Positions 11,498 through 22,675 of a stretch of 64,000 nt of DNA are shown piece after piece. Each line of letters opens with the position of its first letter. The stretch's first letter is position 1. Under the pieces are notes generated by a model. The model saw nothing but the letters and a program-made list of their open reading frames with translations, did not search any database and was not told the origin of the DNA. The stretch is from Phlyctochytrium arcticum (lineage: Eukaryota > Chytridiomycota > Chytridiomycetes > Chytridiales > Chytridiaceae), in NCBI GenBank assembly GCA_025602905.1, contig JAHLKI010000001.1:1984001-2048000 (forward strand). The letters are read 5' to 3'. The position numbers and the translations under genes are program-made.

Positions 11498-14400
11498 ATG
11501 TCGCAAATAAATCTTCCAAGTACCAAAGTGGGGCCATTTGCTTTCACATCTCAGTTTCCTCCTCGAATAACCGGCTTCGTTGAACGATCGGATGTTAGTT
11601 GCCTGGAGTGCCCCCAGATCGATGATTCATGTTCCTGATATTTGATTTTAGGTCCCTGCCAAATACACCGACTATGATTTCGATACCATTCCTCGCGCGA
11701 TCGAAAATGATTTCATAAAGGAACTTTTGTTGAAGGATGAGAAGCGTGCGGGCCACCCCAAAGCTCGCTACGCAAATGCGTGGGCTTATCAACCCTTGCG
11801 GCGAAAGATATTTGCGATGGCGCATTCAATAGAGCCAGCTCCTGGGCTGCAAATGCAAACACCTACGGAATCGCCGGTAATTTACCGTAATTTATAGTAG
11901 AGTTGAACTATGCGTCCTCACAGAGATGTTGAAAGATGGATGGCCCCCAAGAGAGTGAGGATGACGGTCGCACCATCATTCTATCAGACTGGGGAATCGA
12001 CATTCTTAACCCAACATATCAAACTCCCATCCAGCCTCTCCCAAAACCCAAGATCGCCTGTCCCAGTGATAAACCCATCTACTCTGCGAGCAAGCACAAA
12101 TCGCCACCCTCTAAATATGCTCGGACCAGCCGCTATGGAACCTGGCAGAATGTCGCTAGTGCGGTCCCAGTGATGGTCCTGCAAAGAGTACAAGCGGCCG
12201 GGGACGAATGGAGAAAACGCGAGCGACAAGGCATTGACAATTTTGTATTGCGGTATACCAAGGATGTGCCAAAGAAGCGCCGGAAAGTGCAAAGGGTCAT
12301 TCGACCGAACGAGCCGCTGGTGCACTCTCCCTCTCGCATAACAAACATTCAGGAGCCCGCCGTTGAGGAGGCTCTGAAGGCTGAAGTCCCGCACGTAAAC
12401 AGTATTCAACCCATCCCGTCCACAAGCCGGACCCATGCGCGTACTCCGGTACATGATTCGCATAGAGATTCTGTCGGGGAACTGGCAGCTGGCAGTCCCC
12501 TTACAGAAACTACAGTAAAGCATGAACCAGTAGCACCCAGCCCGGTGGCAATTATCGCACAAGTCGAGGAAACCGCTCACGAGCCTAGGTTAGATACATG
12601 GCCACAAGAAACCATTGACACTTCACCTGCACTCGAGGAGCAACGCCACCAGCATGTAGATTCTCCAATGTCCGCACCCCAGGAACAGGACGTAGAACTC
12701 GTTATCGCAAATGAGGTAGAACCACCACCAGCACAGCTTGTAGAATCACCCGTACAACTGAGTCTGAGTGTCCAAGTTCCCACGGAAAATCACGATGCAT
12801 CGCCGCCGGTAGATGGACCTGTAAAAATGAAACCCGCTCGAGATTTTTCCCCCGAGCCCAAAAAGCGAGGAAGTCGCATTTTCCAATCTTTGAGAAAGGA
12901 ATCTTCTGTTCCAAAGGTATCAACTGACGCATTGGAAGAATTGGACGCTGTCAGCCAAAGCATTCGATCTAGCCCTCGCAGAAATGATGCCATAGACCGC
13001 GCATCCTCCAGCACGAGCTTGAAGGATCCTTCTTCCCCATCTGTGAATGTAGTACCGCCGGGTCTAAACGAAAGCACACCTCTTGATACCCATGGTGACG
13101 ATCTTGAAATCCATTTGACCAAAGCATCATCTCCTACGGGTAGTGTCGTCTCACTCGCGACATCCATCATGTCCAAGAAATCACGCATGTCTCCCGGAAA
13201 ATCACTCGGCTCCTTATTCCGCAAGAGCAGGGACTCCTTATCCGAGAATGTCAAAGAATTGGAGCGTGACGAGAAGAAGGAGCGTAAACGCAAAGAAAAG
13301 GAAGAAAAGGAACGGGAGAAGGAAAAAGCAAAAGAAGCAAAAGCGAAACGGAAAGAGGAGGCCAAGGCTGAAGCCGAGAGCTCCTCACCTCACAAAAGCC
13401 ATAAATCTCTACTGAAGTTCCCTCATATTGGAAGACGGTCGAGCACTGCTCTCAAGTCAGCTACAGATATTACCCAAGGACACTCCGAGGACCATGCTGA
13501 CCATGAGGCACCGGAATCTCCGATGGGAACAAGCTCTGTTTCCATTCACGGTGGAGAGCATCGCTCGCCTCTGAAACACGAGCCGGTGCAATCGCCACAG
13601 AAGGCTGATCATATTGCGGAGGTCAATGCTACTGACCTGTCTCCATCGGTCAAGACGCCATCGGTGAGTAGCAAAACGGAACGCGCGCTGCGTGCCCAAG
13701 TATCATAACTAACGTGCTCTGAATTTGAAGAAGGTGCATCTGGACAATATACCACCAACTAACGGCGAGACACACGATACAAATGATATCATTCATGACA
13801 ATAAAGAGGGCGAACAGATTCCCGAGGTACTAAAGGAAGGCGGCGAGCTGGATACCAGATCGAGATCTTCGATGGACAATGATCATCAGCAGCATGCATC
13901 AGTTCACGTAGATCATAGTTCTGATGACTTGCACGAGAAGCCAGTGCCGGAACGCCAACAGAGTGAAGAAATGAATGAGGTTGCGTCAGTTCAAGATAAA
14001 TCCGAGGTTGCCTTGCACGATGAAGAAGAGCAACAGCAGCGGGTTCAAGCCGAGCAAGAAAGAAAGGAGCGTGAGACGCAAGAAGCAAAGATCGCGGCCG
14101 AGATTGAGAAGAAACGACTTGCCGACGAAGCTCTAGAAGCTGCAGCAGTGATAGAAAAAGCCAGAATCGCACAAGAGATTTTGAATGCCCAGATTGAAGC
14201 CGACGCGCGTAAAGATGCTGAACGACTTCAGAGAATGAAGGAGCGGGCCCTGAAAGCTGAGGCAGAGAAGAAGAGATTGGAGGAGGAGGAAGTCGAGAGG
14301 AGGAAAAAGGAGGAAGTTGCCGAAGCTGAGCGGAAGCGGGCAGAGGACGCTGCCAAAGTGGCAACCGAGAAGAAAAGAAAAGAGGAAGAGGCTGCCAAGG

Positions 14401-16146
14401 CTGAGGCTGAGCAAAAGAGATTGAAGGATGAACATGCTAAATCGGAAGCGGAGAAGAGGAAGAAGGAGGAGGAAGCCGTCAAGGTGGAGGCTGAGCGCAA
14501 GAGAGCGGCCGAAGAAGCCGCTGCTGCACAGGAAACGGAACGGCAAAAACGGGAGGCAGACGCTGCCGTAGAAGCTCAGAAAGCTTCAGTTAGCACACCT
14601 GTCTCGGCTCAACCCTCTACGGAAGATGAAGCAGAAAGACGGGACCGGGAACGCGATGAAGAGCGTCGTCGACGTAAAGCCAAAGCTGCTGCTCAAGATT
14701 CAGAAGATCAGCATACAGCTGCTGTTGCTGCAATCCCAGACCCGGTTCAAATATCTGTCCCTCCCGTTACCTCACCAGTCAAACGTCTTCCCAACAATGC
14801 ATCCAAATTCCTTAACGCGATGGACATGACAAATCTGAAAGGCGGGCCGACTCCCAAACCACCCGTCCATATCGAAGAGGTCCCCGTCTCGCCTACCGAG
14901 GCCGAAAGGGAGGCTGAATTGGAGGAGGCAAAGGCAGCTGCCGCACCACCTCAAAGTGCTGCCCGGAAAAGCGTGGCATCACTCGCGTCTGTGTTTGGTG
15001 GTGGAAAGTCAAAAATGTCTTTAGCAGGGAGCGTCAATGCGTCGCGAGCCACTCTATCGAATGCTGAAAAGGTGGGGTGTGAGCTTTATGAAACTTTTAC
15101 CCGTACCAGTAAATTTATAATACCTTCTTTTAGCTAAAGGCTTCTGCTACCTGTGGTGCCGTTAAGGTGGATATGAGGCTGTCAGAGATGGAGCTGGCTT
15201 GTACAGATGCATCCAAAGGTAAATAAGCCTTCGCGACATGTTTTCGGGCCCTCAATTTAAGACATCTATTGATATAGGCAAACCCTTTAAACAATTTTTC
15301 CCCCTTGAACTACGACGGGTGGTGTCCTGTTCTGTTTCGGACAGTGACATGACAGTTTTGGCCTGTACACCGCGAAAAGGCGGAAAGGGCGGGTCCAAAT
15401 GGAAAAAGATGTCGTTTCGATTCCAGGACGCGGTTACGGCCAATACATGGAAGAAACAGATTCTGGATTTGGTTTACCCAGGTAATGCGACGACGCGTGT
15501 TCTACGGACGCGTTTCAAGAAAACTTACGGAAAACAAATTAGGTTCACCCGACTTTACCGGTCAGACGATTCTGGTCTTGATTGACAAATTTGACGCCAA
15601 AGATCTCACCAAACTCGTGGAGAAATACATGCAGCCCGTATGGGAAGCTCAAGGGCGACCATGCATTCTCAATTGTACGTATTGTTCTTGTTTGCGAGGG
15701 TTGACCTTGCGACGCGCACCCTCAGTAAAACCCCCATGGTCTAACCTCTAACCCCTTATTTTGCATAGCTGTTCAGTTTAACGAGTTTAGCGTTGGAAAC
15801 GTGTTGAGCAGTCTGGATTTCAGCAAGATCAAAAACATTCTCTGTGTCAACAATGTGGATTTTGCGGTTCGGATCCAGCAGCTGATTGTGCGTAACCAGC
15901 TGGCCAAAAGTCCGGTTTTGCTGTCCTGCGAAACCGATCCTGTAGATGCTGCGCTGACCGTTTCGAGATGTGAGTCTGTATTTCTTTTGCGTTTGGCTGG
16001 TTCTCTTCTCATCTGATCATCACCATCATCATGACCGATTTTTAGCCGTCATTGGGGCGCCGAATACGGCCAGTGTGCAGATTACAGGGGCAGCATTCAA
16101 GCGGGAGGAGGGAAAGATTGCAGGCATGTTTAAAGCGTTCAAATAG
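11498..16146 (+). CDS. 1370-aa coiled-coil protein with PH-like and degenerate lipid-kinase-like C-terminus
   Basis: CDS join(11498..11593,11652..11876,11936..13663,13731..15071,15134..15218,15278..15481,15543..15674,15769..15969,16046..16146); every junction keeps frame. The ATG at 11498 starts MSQINLPSTKVGPF, in frame with all later exons. Residues 1-230 are a conserved-looking region (ITGFVERSDVPAKYTDYDFD, WQNVASAVPVMVLQRV). Then comes acidic, proline-rich disorder, a basic Lys/Glu coil (~540-590, in exon 3), and a long Ala/Glu/Lys coil (~785-985). From about 1130 the tail resembles sphingosine or ceramide kinases: a PH-like block (FPLELRRVVSCSVS ... FRFQDAVTANTWKKQI), then ILVLIDKFDAKDLTKLVEKY and QPVWEAQGRP. 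The glycine-rich nucleotide loop and SGDG motif of that family are not seen, so catalysis is unlikely. The overall family is not recognised. Confidence 0.8.
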
Positions 16147-16823
16147 AGGGATCTCTGGATTTTGTGCATTGATTTCACCGTGACCGCATGTTACAAGGGG
16201 ACATTAGGGATACAGTGGGGATATCATCTATCCGCTCCAAGATGTAAATAGCATAACCTATTATTCGTATCCGGCCCCATGATGGTTCTCGTCTTTTATC
16301 ACACACAGAGAATCGGAGATGCGAAAAAGTTTAGATCAAATTATCGTGACTGTGGAGTGGAGAAGATGACTTTGCCACGACGATTGTGGGGAAGCAGCCT
16401 CCCGTCCGGAGGACCGGAGGGCAAAATCACCGCGCGGATCATCGACGCGTTTGTTTACGTAATGCAAAGCGCAGCCAGGACGCGGGTACGAGACCGCCGA
16501 TCCTTCGCTCATCCGAATGTCATTGGACTTTTTTCCTAATGGGGTTTTTGTCTGCTGTCGCAGGCTGCTATTACGAGCGCTATTATCAGCGTGATACTGA
16601 GCAGCGGCCGGTTGTTGCTTCATTATTCGCTCGTTTGGGCTGCTGACGACGCACGCTGATTGCCCGGCTGATGGGGGGGGGGACCCCGGCTAAAGATGCT
16701 AGGCACTCGCTGCACTCCCGGCATCAACAACCCATCTCACCTATCACACATACATACTCTTGCTCTCCGGCATTCCAACATCGCACATATACCAACATTA
16801 ACCCCCCATAATATCTCGTAGCA
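16147..16823. other. Intergenic, 677 bp
   Basis: 3' flank of the 1370-aa gene and promoter of the small gene at 16824. It contains a run of nine G at about 16673-16681. No gene or clear control element was recognised. Confidence 0.5.
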
Positions 16824-17329
16824 ATGGTAAGAGTGAGAGTGCTTGTCATTCCCCACAACAAACTCACATTCAAGGCAACACAGCTCTCTGAATCCATGCG
16901 ACATATCGATACGCTCCAACGACGAGACTCGGATTTCGAGTGCAAAGCATTCGGCCCCGAAGCCTGTGTCTTCATCACCCTCCACCCCCGCACCATCCAA
17001 TCCTTTTCCACCACCCTCTGCCAAATAGAACCATCCATGACCGTCATCAATATCGGCATGGCCCAAAAGTTTCCGGGGGAACAAATCCTGTGTCTGGCGG
17101 CGGATATGGGTTGGCTGGGGTTCTTGTTCAAGTTTGTGCTGGATTACAATCTGACATTTGGGGGAGGCAAACATATTGTTCGATGGCATGGCACACAAGC
17201 ACCGGTAAGTTGTTTTCATCAAATTGATTAACGTTGAGCCAAGAGACTTATTCGATTGCTTTTCTGTAGACGGTACAATGCACTCGAAATTCCCATGCAC
17301 TGACTCCTCCACCCGTTGATTTTGATTGA
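16824..17329 (+). CDS. Small uncharacterised protein, 146 aa
   Basis: CDS join(16824..17204,17270..17329). The intron has a perfect GTAAGT donor and a CTGTAG acceptor and joins phase 0 to phase 0. The product begins MVRVRVLVIPHN and contains a hydrophobic stretch around residues 93-110 (LCLAADMGWLGFLFKFVLDY) that could be a membrane segment or a buried core. The C-terminus is proline-rich (LTPPPVDFD). There is no recognised domain. The clean splice signals are the main support; ORF length alone would not be convincing. Confidence 0.5.
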
Positions 17330-17763
17330 CCGACCGGAAGAGTTTCTTTTTGGAGCCCGTCTTTTTTGGGGACAGTATCCCCTTGTATATTTACACGCCC
17401 ATTCACCACTTACATACATTCCCATACACGTTTTAATACTATTTTTATCTCTCATTTGACTGCCTTTTGAATGATTTTTCCTTTACATGGAGCCATGGGG
17501 CAAAGATCTTTTGTACCGGTGAGTACGCGAATATGGCATGTACGGAACATCACATCATCTTGAACGCGACGCCATAGCCAGGACGCGTCGTCACTTTTTT
17601 GGCTCACATTTTGACATCAGCGGGACAAGTCAAAAATAATATGCAAGTTGGAGCAAATGAACAGGAAATGTATGATTTGGTATTAGGAGTCAAGTCGTGT
17701 TTGTGCAAGAAAACAAAAGTGTATATACAATGATTAGGGTATGTGCGAAAAGGGTTGGCCTAT
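17330..17763. other. Intergenic, 434 bp, left end of C2-gene duplication unit
   Basis: From about 17480 rightwards the sequence (GAGCCATGGGGC, then ACGCGTC, then the block ending in a GTTTGTGCAAGAAAAC motif) recurs at 19860-20135 downstream of the second C2 gene. No other feature was seen. Confidence 0.6.
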
Positions 17764-18207
17764 TTAATGGTAGGAGACGCGGATGGCGACGATGCCGGCC
17801 TGCTTGTGCAAGAGACCACGGTGCAGCTATATCGAGTGAGATCAGCGAATGCCAGAGCAATATGCAGCAAAGAGATGAACGTTAGTTACCTCAACCTGAG
17901 CGTCAACGGGCTGGCCACGAGCGTTGATGACGGGAGCGAGATCGAACTTTGCCTTGCCGAGCTTGTCATCGCGTCCTGGGTCCTTGTCCTTGACCTCGAT
18001 GTAGAGCTTGGAGCTGGGGTCGACGAACGAGTTGAGCTGGATGGTTTCGTCGAAAATGGCCTGGGTGCCTGCGCCCTTCTTGACGGAAGTCTGTTCCCAG
18101 AGCTTTTCGTCGGTAGATACGCGGACGTAGAGGTCATTTCCTCCTGAAAGTAGGCCATCACTGTCCTTCAATCCCGCGACGGATACGATTTGTACGGTGA
18201 GAGGCAT
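17764..18207 (-). CDS. Single C2-domain protein, copy 1 (126 aa)
   Basis: CDS complement(join(17764..17826,17890..18207)), with a 63-nt intron near the 3' end. The product is one type-II C2 fold: MPLTVQIVSVAGLKDSD, NDLYVRVSTDEKLWEQTS, KKGAGTQAIFDETIQL, KLYIEVKDKDPGRDDKLG and ending HKQAGIVAIRVSYH. The Asp pair in the D-K-D-P loop and the D of NDLYV are candidate calcium ligands. Stand-alone C2 proteins of this size bind membranes in plants and fungi; the target is unknown. It is paralogous to the gene at 20161-20597 (about 80% identical by eye), with the same intron position and a nearly identical last exon. A TATAAAAAG box lies 89 bp upstream. Confidence 0.9.
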
Positions 18208-18295
18208 GTTTGTGTGTGTTGTTGTTGTTGTGATGTGTGTTGTGATGTGTGTGTTGTGGTTGAAATGTTGGATGGGGGAAGGCAGGCAAGGCTCC

Positions 18296-18304
18296 CTTTT
18301 TATA
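18296..18304 (-). promoter_or_regulatory. TATA box of C2 gene copy 1
   Basis: TATAAAAAG on the minus strand, about 89 bp upstream of the ATG, inside a block conserved with copy 2. Confidence 0.7.
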
Positions 18305-18360
18305 GCCCGGCCCGGCCAGGAACCCCAGAGAAGACCCCGCCAAGATCTCGTCAGTCGCAG

Positions 18361-18408
18361 CGAATGTTTCTCTGGATGTTCCTCTGGATGTTCCTCCGGA
18401 TGTTCCTT
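18361..18408. repeat. 12-bp tandem repeat in the promoter of C2 copy 1
   Basis: GGATGTTCCTCT is repeated about three times with small changes (GGATGTTCCTCC, GGATGTTCCTTG). Copy 2 has a single GAACGTTC at the equivalent place. GAAnnTTC-like units resemble heat-shock elements. Confidence 0.6.
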
Positions 18409-18997
18409 GGCGGCGTTGCTTGCCATCAACCGGCACGACATGACGTGATGTGCCGCAAGCGGGATTTCCAGCGGATTTCTGAGATCTCGGGAACGTTGAT
18501 GACAGCCCAGCGACATTTTGGATTCTCGCCAGAGATTTCCAGTAATGCCGTAAGTGGGATAGGCAGCAGAAGAATCCCGGTGAAGCGAAGGGGGGATTGC
18601 ATAACTTTATATACCGTCGGGTATTCCCGGGAAATGTCACTCAATTCACGTATGCACCTCCGGTAAATTCCGAATAGTACTGCTGAGGGTTTTAACCAAC
18701 GATGTTCCGTTCATTGCTTCCTTGATTTCCAGTCCTTATTTGATGTTGCAGCAATATTTCTTTTCTATTTCTTTTGTCTCTGTTTGTTCTGCCTTAACTT
18801 TTCAAGATATGCTGATTTTTCATTCAAGTCCGCTCTACCCGTCCTATTCCCTATTCATTCTGTTTTGTTCTTTCCGTGCTTCTTTTGAAATGCCTTGATT
18901 CTGTTGTTGTTCACTACGTCTTGATCTTCCATGCATGTCTGCGTTTGATGACCTCTGATCCTTCAATCCCTTGACTTGGAGAGAGATAGAATCAGTT

Positions 18998-19175
18998 CCA
19001 GCTATGTTTCTTTGTCTAAAGAAGATACCTACGTATTCCAATAATTATCTCTATTTTATCTCATTTTTTCCTTTCTCGCTTTGATTCTCCAGCTATTTTT
19101 CTTGGTCCAATGAAGATACCTATGCCATCAATTATCTCTATTTTATCTCATTTATTCCTTGCTTGCTTTGATTTT
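18998..19175. repeat. Tandem repeat, two units of about 90 bp
   Basis: Two consecutive units share CCAGCTAT, GAAGATACCTA and TATCTCTATTTTATCTCATT in the same order, with substitutions and a small indel. It is T-rich and non-coding. Confidence 0.75.
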
Positions 19176-20160
19176 TCCGCTTGATTTCTTTCTTTATTTT
19201 CCTCATTTCTTCCTTTCATCGGGTCTCATTTATGACTCTTTTTTTTGATTAGTGGTGCATGCGTACTACACTTCGGGTTAAAACCCTCAGCACAACGATC
19301 ATGTGTTACTGCCAAGGGGATGGAGGGTGGGGAGAAAGAAACAGAGTTTAAGTGTAAGTATAAGAAAATTTCCGGTCGATGCTTGGCTCTTGACGGAATA
19401 GTCTTGGGGCGAATCCAGGATCCGCCCTAGGTCCGTCTTCTCGCAATGCCCATCGACCTTCACGTGCCCGCACTCCTACTGGCCAGGATAGACGCTAAGA
19501 ACGTTAAGTTAACGCTCCATCCGAACAGCATCGCAGATGCACGCCCGGGTGCACGCCATGAGCCATGTCCCGCCAATTATGTAGATTCTCGCTAGATTTC
19601 CGATGATACCGTAAGTGTGAAGACAGTGAGGAAGGTTGGAGATACTAGACGATGCATATGCGTAATGGTGACCGGGAAACACAGTATATTCGGGAAATCT
19701 GCGACGAGGAATCCTTGTAGAAGCAAGGGGATGGCCAGATATACCTTCGGGTATTCCCGGGATATGTAACTCAATCCACTTATCCACCTCCGGTAAATTC
19801 CGAACATCAACGGTATAAATTCAACGGTGAGGTCTAATTTGAACGCGCTCTGAGTGATCTGCTCTTTACATAGAGCCATGGGGCCTTTGAAAGATCTTTG
19901 CTCCTGGGACGCGAGTATGGCATTATCATTTTGAACGCGATCGCCATATAGCTATGGCCCAGACGCGTCTTCGCTTTTTGGCTCATATTTTGACATGCAC
20001 ACGATTTTGCTTTGCAAACCCGAGTCGTTCGGCCCCGGGTGCAAGTTGGAAAAAAGTGAACAAAGATGTATAGTAGTTTGGGTAGCAGAGTCAGATCGTG
20101 TTTGTGCAAGAAAACAAAAGTGTATATATACAATCATCAGGGTATGTGCAAAAAGGCTAT

Positions 20161-20597
20161 TTAAATGTAGGAGACGCGGATGGTGATGATGCCAGCCTTC
20201 TTGTGCAAGAGACCACGGTGCAGCTATATCAATCGAATCAGCTCATGTCCTGTCTAGGGTGATATGCAAGCAAAGATGAACATACCTCGACCTGAGCGTC
20301 AATGGGCTGGCCACGAGCGCTGATGACGGGAGCGAGATCGTACTTGGCCTTGCCGAGCTTGTCATCGTGTCCTGGGTCCTGGTCCTTGACCTCAATGTAG
20401 AGCTTGGCGCTGGGGTCGACGACCGTGTTGAGCTTGATGGTCTCGTTAAAGACGGCCTGGGTGCCTGCGCCCTTCTTGACGGAAGTCTGCTCCCAGAGCT
20501 TCTCGTCGGTTGAGACGCGGACGTAGAGATCGTTTTTTCCAAAGTCGTCCTCATCTTTCACACCCGTGAGAGATACGATCTGTACGGTGAGAGGCAT
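20161..20597 (-). CDS. Single C2-domain protein, copy 2 (124 aa)
   Basis: CDS complement(join(20161..20223,20286..20597)). It has the same organisation as copy 1: one C2 domain (MPLTVQIVSLTGVKDEDD, NDLYVRVSTDEKLWEQTS, KLYIEVKDQDPGHDDKLG) and a 20-residue last exon ending IITIRVSYI after a 62-nt intron. Relative to copy 1 it lacks two residues in the first loop (DDFGK for DGLLSGG) and has conservative changes elsewhere, so both copies look functional rather than decaying. The first exon and promoter share long blocks with copy 1, including the TATA box and the pyrimidine-rich leader just upstream of the ATG. Confidence 0.9.
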
Positions 20598-20672
20598 GTT
20601 TGTGTGTGTTGTTGTTGTTTGATGTGTGATGTGGTTGATTGTTGGTCGAAGGGGGAAGGCAGGCAAGGCTCC

Positions 20673-20681
20673 CTTTTTATA
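20673..20681 (-). promoter_or_regulatory. TATA box of C2 gene copy 2
   Basis: TATAAAAAG on the minus strand, 76 bp upstream of the ATG, within the block shared with copy 1. Confidence 0.7.
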
Positions 20682-22675
20682 GCCCGTCCCGGCCAGGAAC
20701 CCTAACCCCAAGAGAAGGACCCCGCCAAGATCCCGTCGTCGAAGCCGAGTCGAAGCCGCCCGCAGCGAACGTTCCTTGGCGGCGCTGCTTGCCATCCAGC
20801 GCAACGTTGCAACATGACGTGAGTGCCGCAAGCCCTGGTTGTGTGCTTGTGTAGGACAAATTGCGGCATTGGGATCTCTGGGATCTCGGAAACGGTGATG
20901 ACAGCCGAGCGCCATTAATTATTGACAGTGACAGTCATGGCATCGCAAAACGCCCGGATGCAGGCCGCTAATATGAGCCATGTCCCGCCAATTATTCATG
21001 ATACGATACGATACATCAACGGCATCAACGGGTGAGGTTGTTGTGTGGGTGATGATTGGGCCCGCCAAATGGCAGGTCTTCCCTCTTCCATTCGGATTCG
21101 AGAATGTGTATGGTATGGACAGTCCCAGCCACCGATCGGGTAGCGACGCGTCACAGGACGCGTCAGTCAAGGCCAGAGAGCGCCAGAGAGCTGCACCATT
21201 TCCCAATCACGGCACGGAAAGGTGACATTGCGCGGATTCTGCAACCACCCTAAATTATAAACTCCTGGATTTCGCAGGATTTCGCAGGTGGATTACCGGT
21301 AGATGTGATGTCGTCGGCATTGCGCAAATGAATTTGCAGGAAAAAACGTGCGTGATTTCGGGAAGCGAATCAGCCAAGTTCCGGCGACCAGATCCAGGGC
21401 ATCCGTCCCCGTCCCGGCTTTTGTGACGAGGTCTTAACGGCTTAACGTCTTTCATACTCGAGTTACTCATGCCCTGCGATCAAGAGAATGATTTGCTTGA
21501 TGCATGCATGTATTTTTGAGGACATCCATTAGTGGAATCATTTATTTTTCAATAAATTTTGCATACTCGCAAAACGTCGAGACATCGGGTACGAGACCAG
21601 AAATGTCATATTCGGTTGCCGGCCGATGTAGGATATCATCACATTTTGGACGCTGCAGGCACGGCCACAATGGAATTCCTGAGCTACTCCCCGAGCTACT
21701 CGAGTACGCGAGTACTCCTCGTGTCATAAAAAATGTTTCGAAATGTGTGGCCAGACAGTGGCCTGGATCGGAACGTGGCGGTTTGTTCCATCAATAAGAT
21801 AATCTTGACGTTGTTGTTAATTTTTTTTTTGATGTTGTCGGAACGATCTATCGAAGCTGTCAAGTAATCATTACTTGGGCGGGTAAAACTTTTTTTTTGA
21901 GGTATACTCGAGTATCTCACGGATATCTCATGAGATGAAGTCTTTCGCCACGCATGGCGCATCTGGACGCATGGTGCAGATCAATTTCAGCCAGAATTTC
22001 AGCGGGTCTCAATTGTGATAAATGAAATTCTACCTTCTGGTTCTCGTATGTGGATGGATGCCCTACTTTCATGCATCCCTGACGTCCACATGTTTCCATT
22101 CACTCCAAGATCCCACGCGTACCCTCATACCCACATCTTAAACAATGCATCGCTGATTGAAGCCGGATTTTGACATTAGAGCCTCAGCAGATCCTCAAGC
22201 CTCGGCAGGCGTTCCTGATGGCCGTTGGTATTAGAAAACGGGTTCGATGCAGAGTTAAGTAAAAAAACAGAGGAGCATCATAGCACAAGTTATATATGAA
22301 GAAGTTTGCCAGCGCTCGAACAAAAAATGGGAGCGCTCCAGCGTGGCCCAAGTTTGCCTGTTTCAGACATTGTTGTGGGGGACGTTCATGCGTCATTCTT
22401 TGTGGAGGAAAGTCTAACCGGATACCTTTGGTTCAAGATGGTTGCAGTGGACACCTGCCAGACCTGTCACACTTTCAAAAAACGGGTCCAGTTCCCCAGA
22501 ATCCGCCCACAGTTGGCAGCGGCCTGTAAAAGCCGCGTCTGCCGCGCATTCCCCTCCCTCTCTGTAACACCAGCTTTTACCTCTCCAGGAGTCCTCCATG
22601 CCATAGCAGGCCCTCCAGCCTGCACTCTGGGAGAGGTTCCCTACCACCTTCTCCGCCGTCCCCAATTCTGAACAA
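20682..22675. other. Intergenic 2 kb, left part of the gene-poor region
   Basis: The left end is the promoter of C2 copy 2 (GAACGTTC near 20766; duplicated block to about 21000). Beyond that I see only short frames, a dispersed repeat at 21832-21940, and from about 22300 the leader of the decayed nuclease gene. No intact gene was recognised. Confidence 0.5.
21832..21940. repeat. Dispersed repeat, copy A
   Basis: Ordered landmarks ATGTTGTCGG, TCGAAGCTG, CAAGTA, GGGCGGGTAAAACTTTTTTT and ATCTCATGAGATGAAG are shared with copy B at 26210-26297 in the same orientation. It includes the palindrome TCTCATGAGA. Confidence 0.8.

Larger units (their letters stand above)
17480..18672. repeat. Segmental duplication unit 1 (C2 gene and flanks)
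   Basis: Sequence from the 3' flank through the gene, the TATA box and upstream DNA (ACATGACGTGA, CCGCAAGC) and a distal block (GGGTATTCCCGGGA ... CTCCGGTAAATTCCGAA) matches unit 2 in order, with moderate divergence. Confidence 0.7.
18305..20160. other. Intergenic 1.9 kb between the two C2 genes
   Basis: Holds the promoter of copy 1 (to about 18540), a conserved distal block (18528-18672), T-rich sequence with a ~90-bp tandem repeat (18998-19175), a second partial copy of the distal block (19537-19805), and from 19860 the 3' flank of copy 2. No gene was seen. Confidence 0.6.
19537..21000. repeat. Segmental duplication unit 2 plus an extra partial distal block
   Basis: 19860-20900 parallels 17480-18540. 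The distal block occurs again at 19741-19804 to the left of the gene, and ATGAGCCATGTCCCGCCAAT occurs at both ~19558 and ~20974. This suggests a third, mostly deleted unit between the two genes. Confidence 0.6.

Noticed and set aside
11555..11935. Start of the 1370-aa protein at the ATG 11936
   Set aside because: Two upstream exons join in phase and extend the protein to the ATG at 11498.
13789..14546. Long minus-strand frames opposite the coiled coil
   Set aside because: Low-complexity antisense shadows of Glu/Lys/Ala repeats.
22306..22671. 121-codon plus-strand frame before the nuclease relic
   Set aside because: Cys/Pro-rich with no recognisable feature; better explained as 5' leader of the relic gene.
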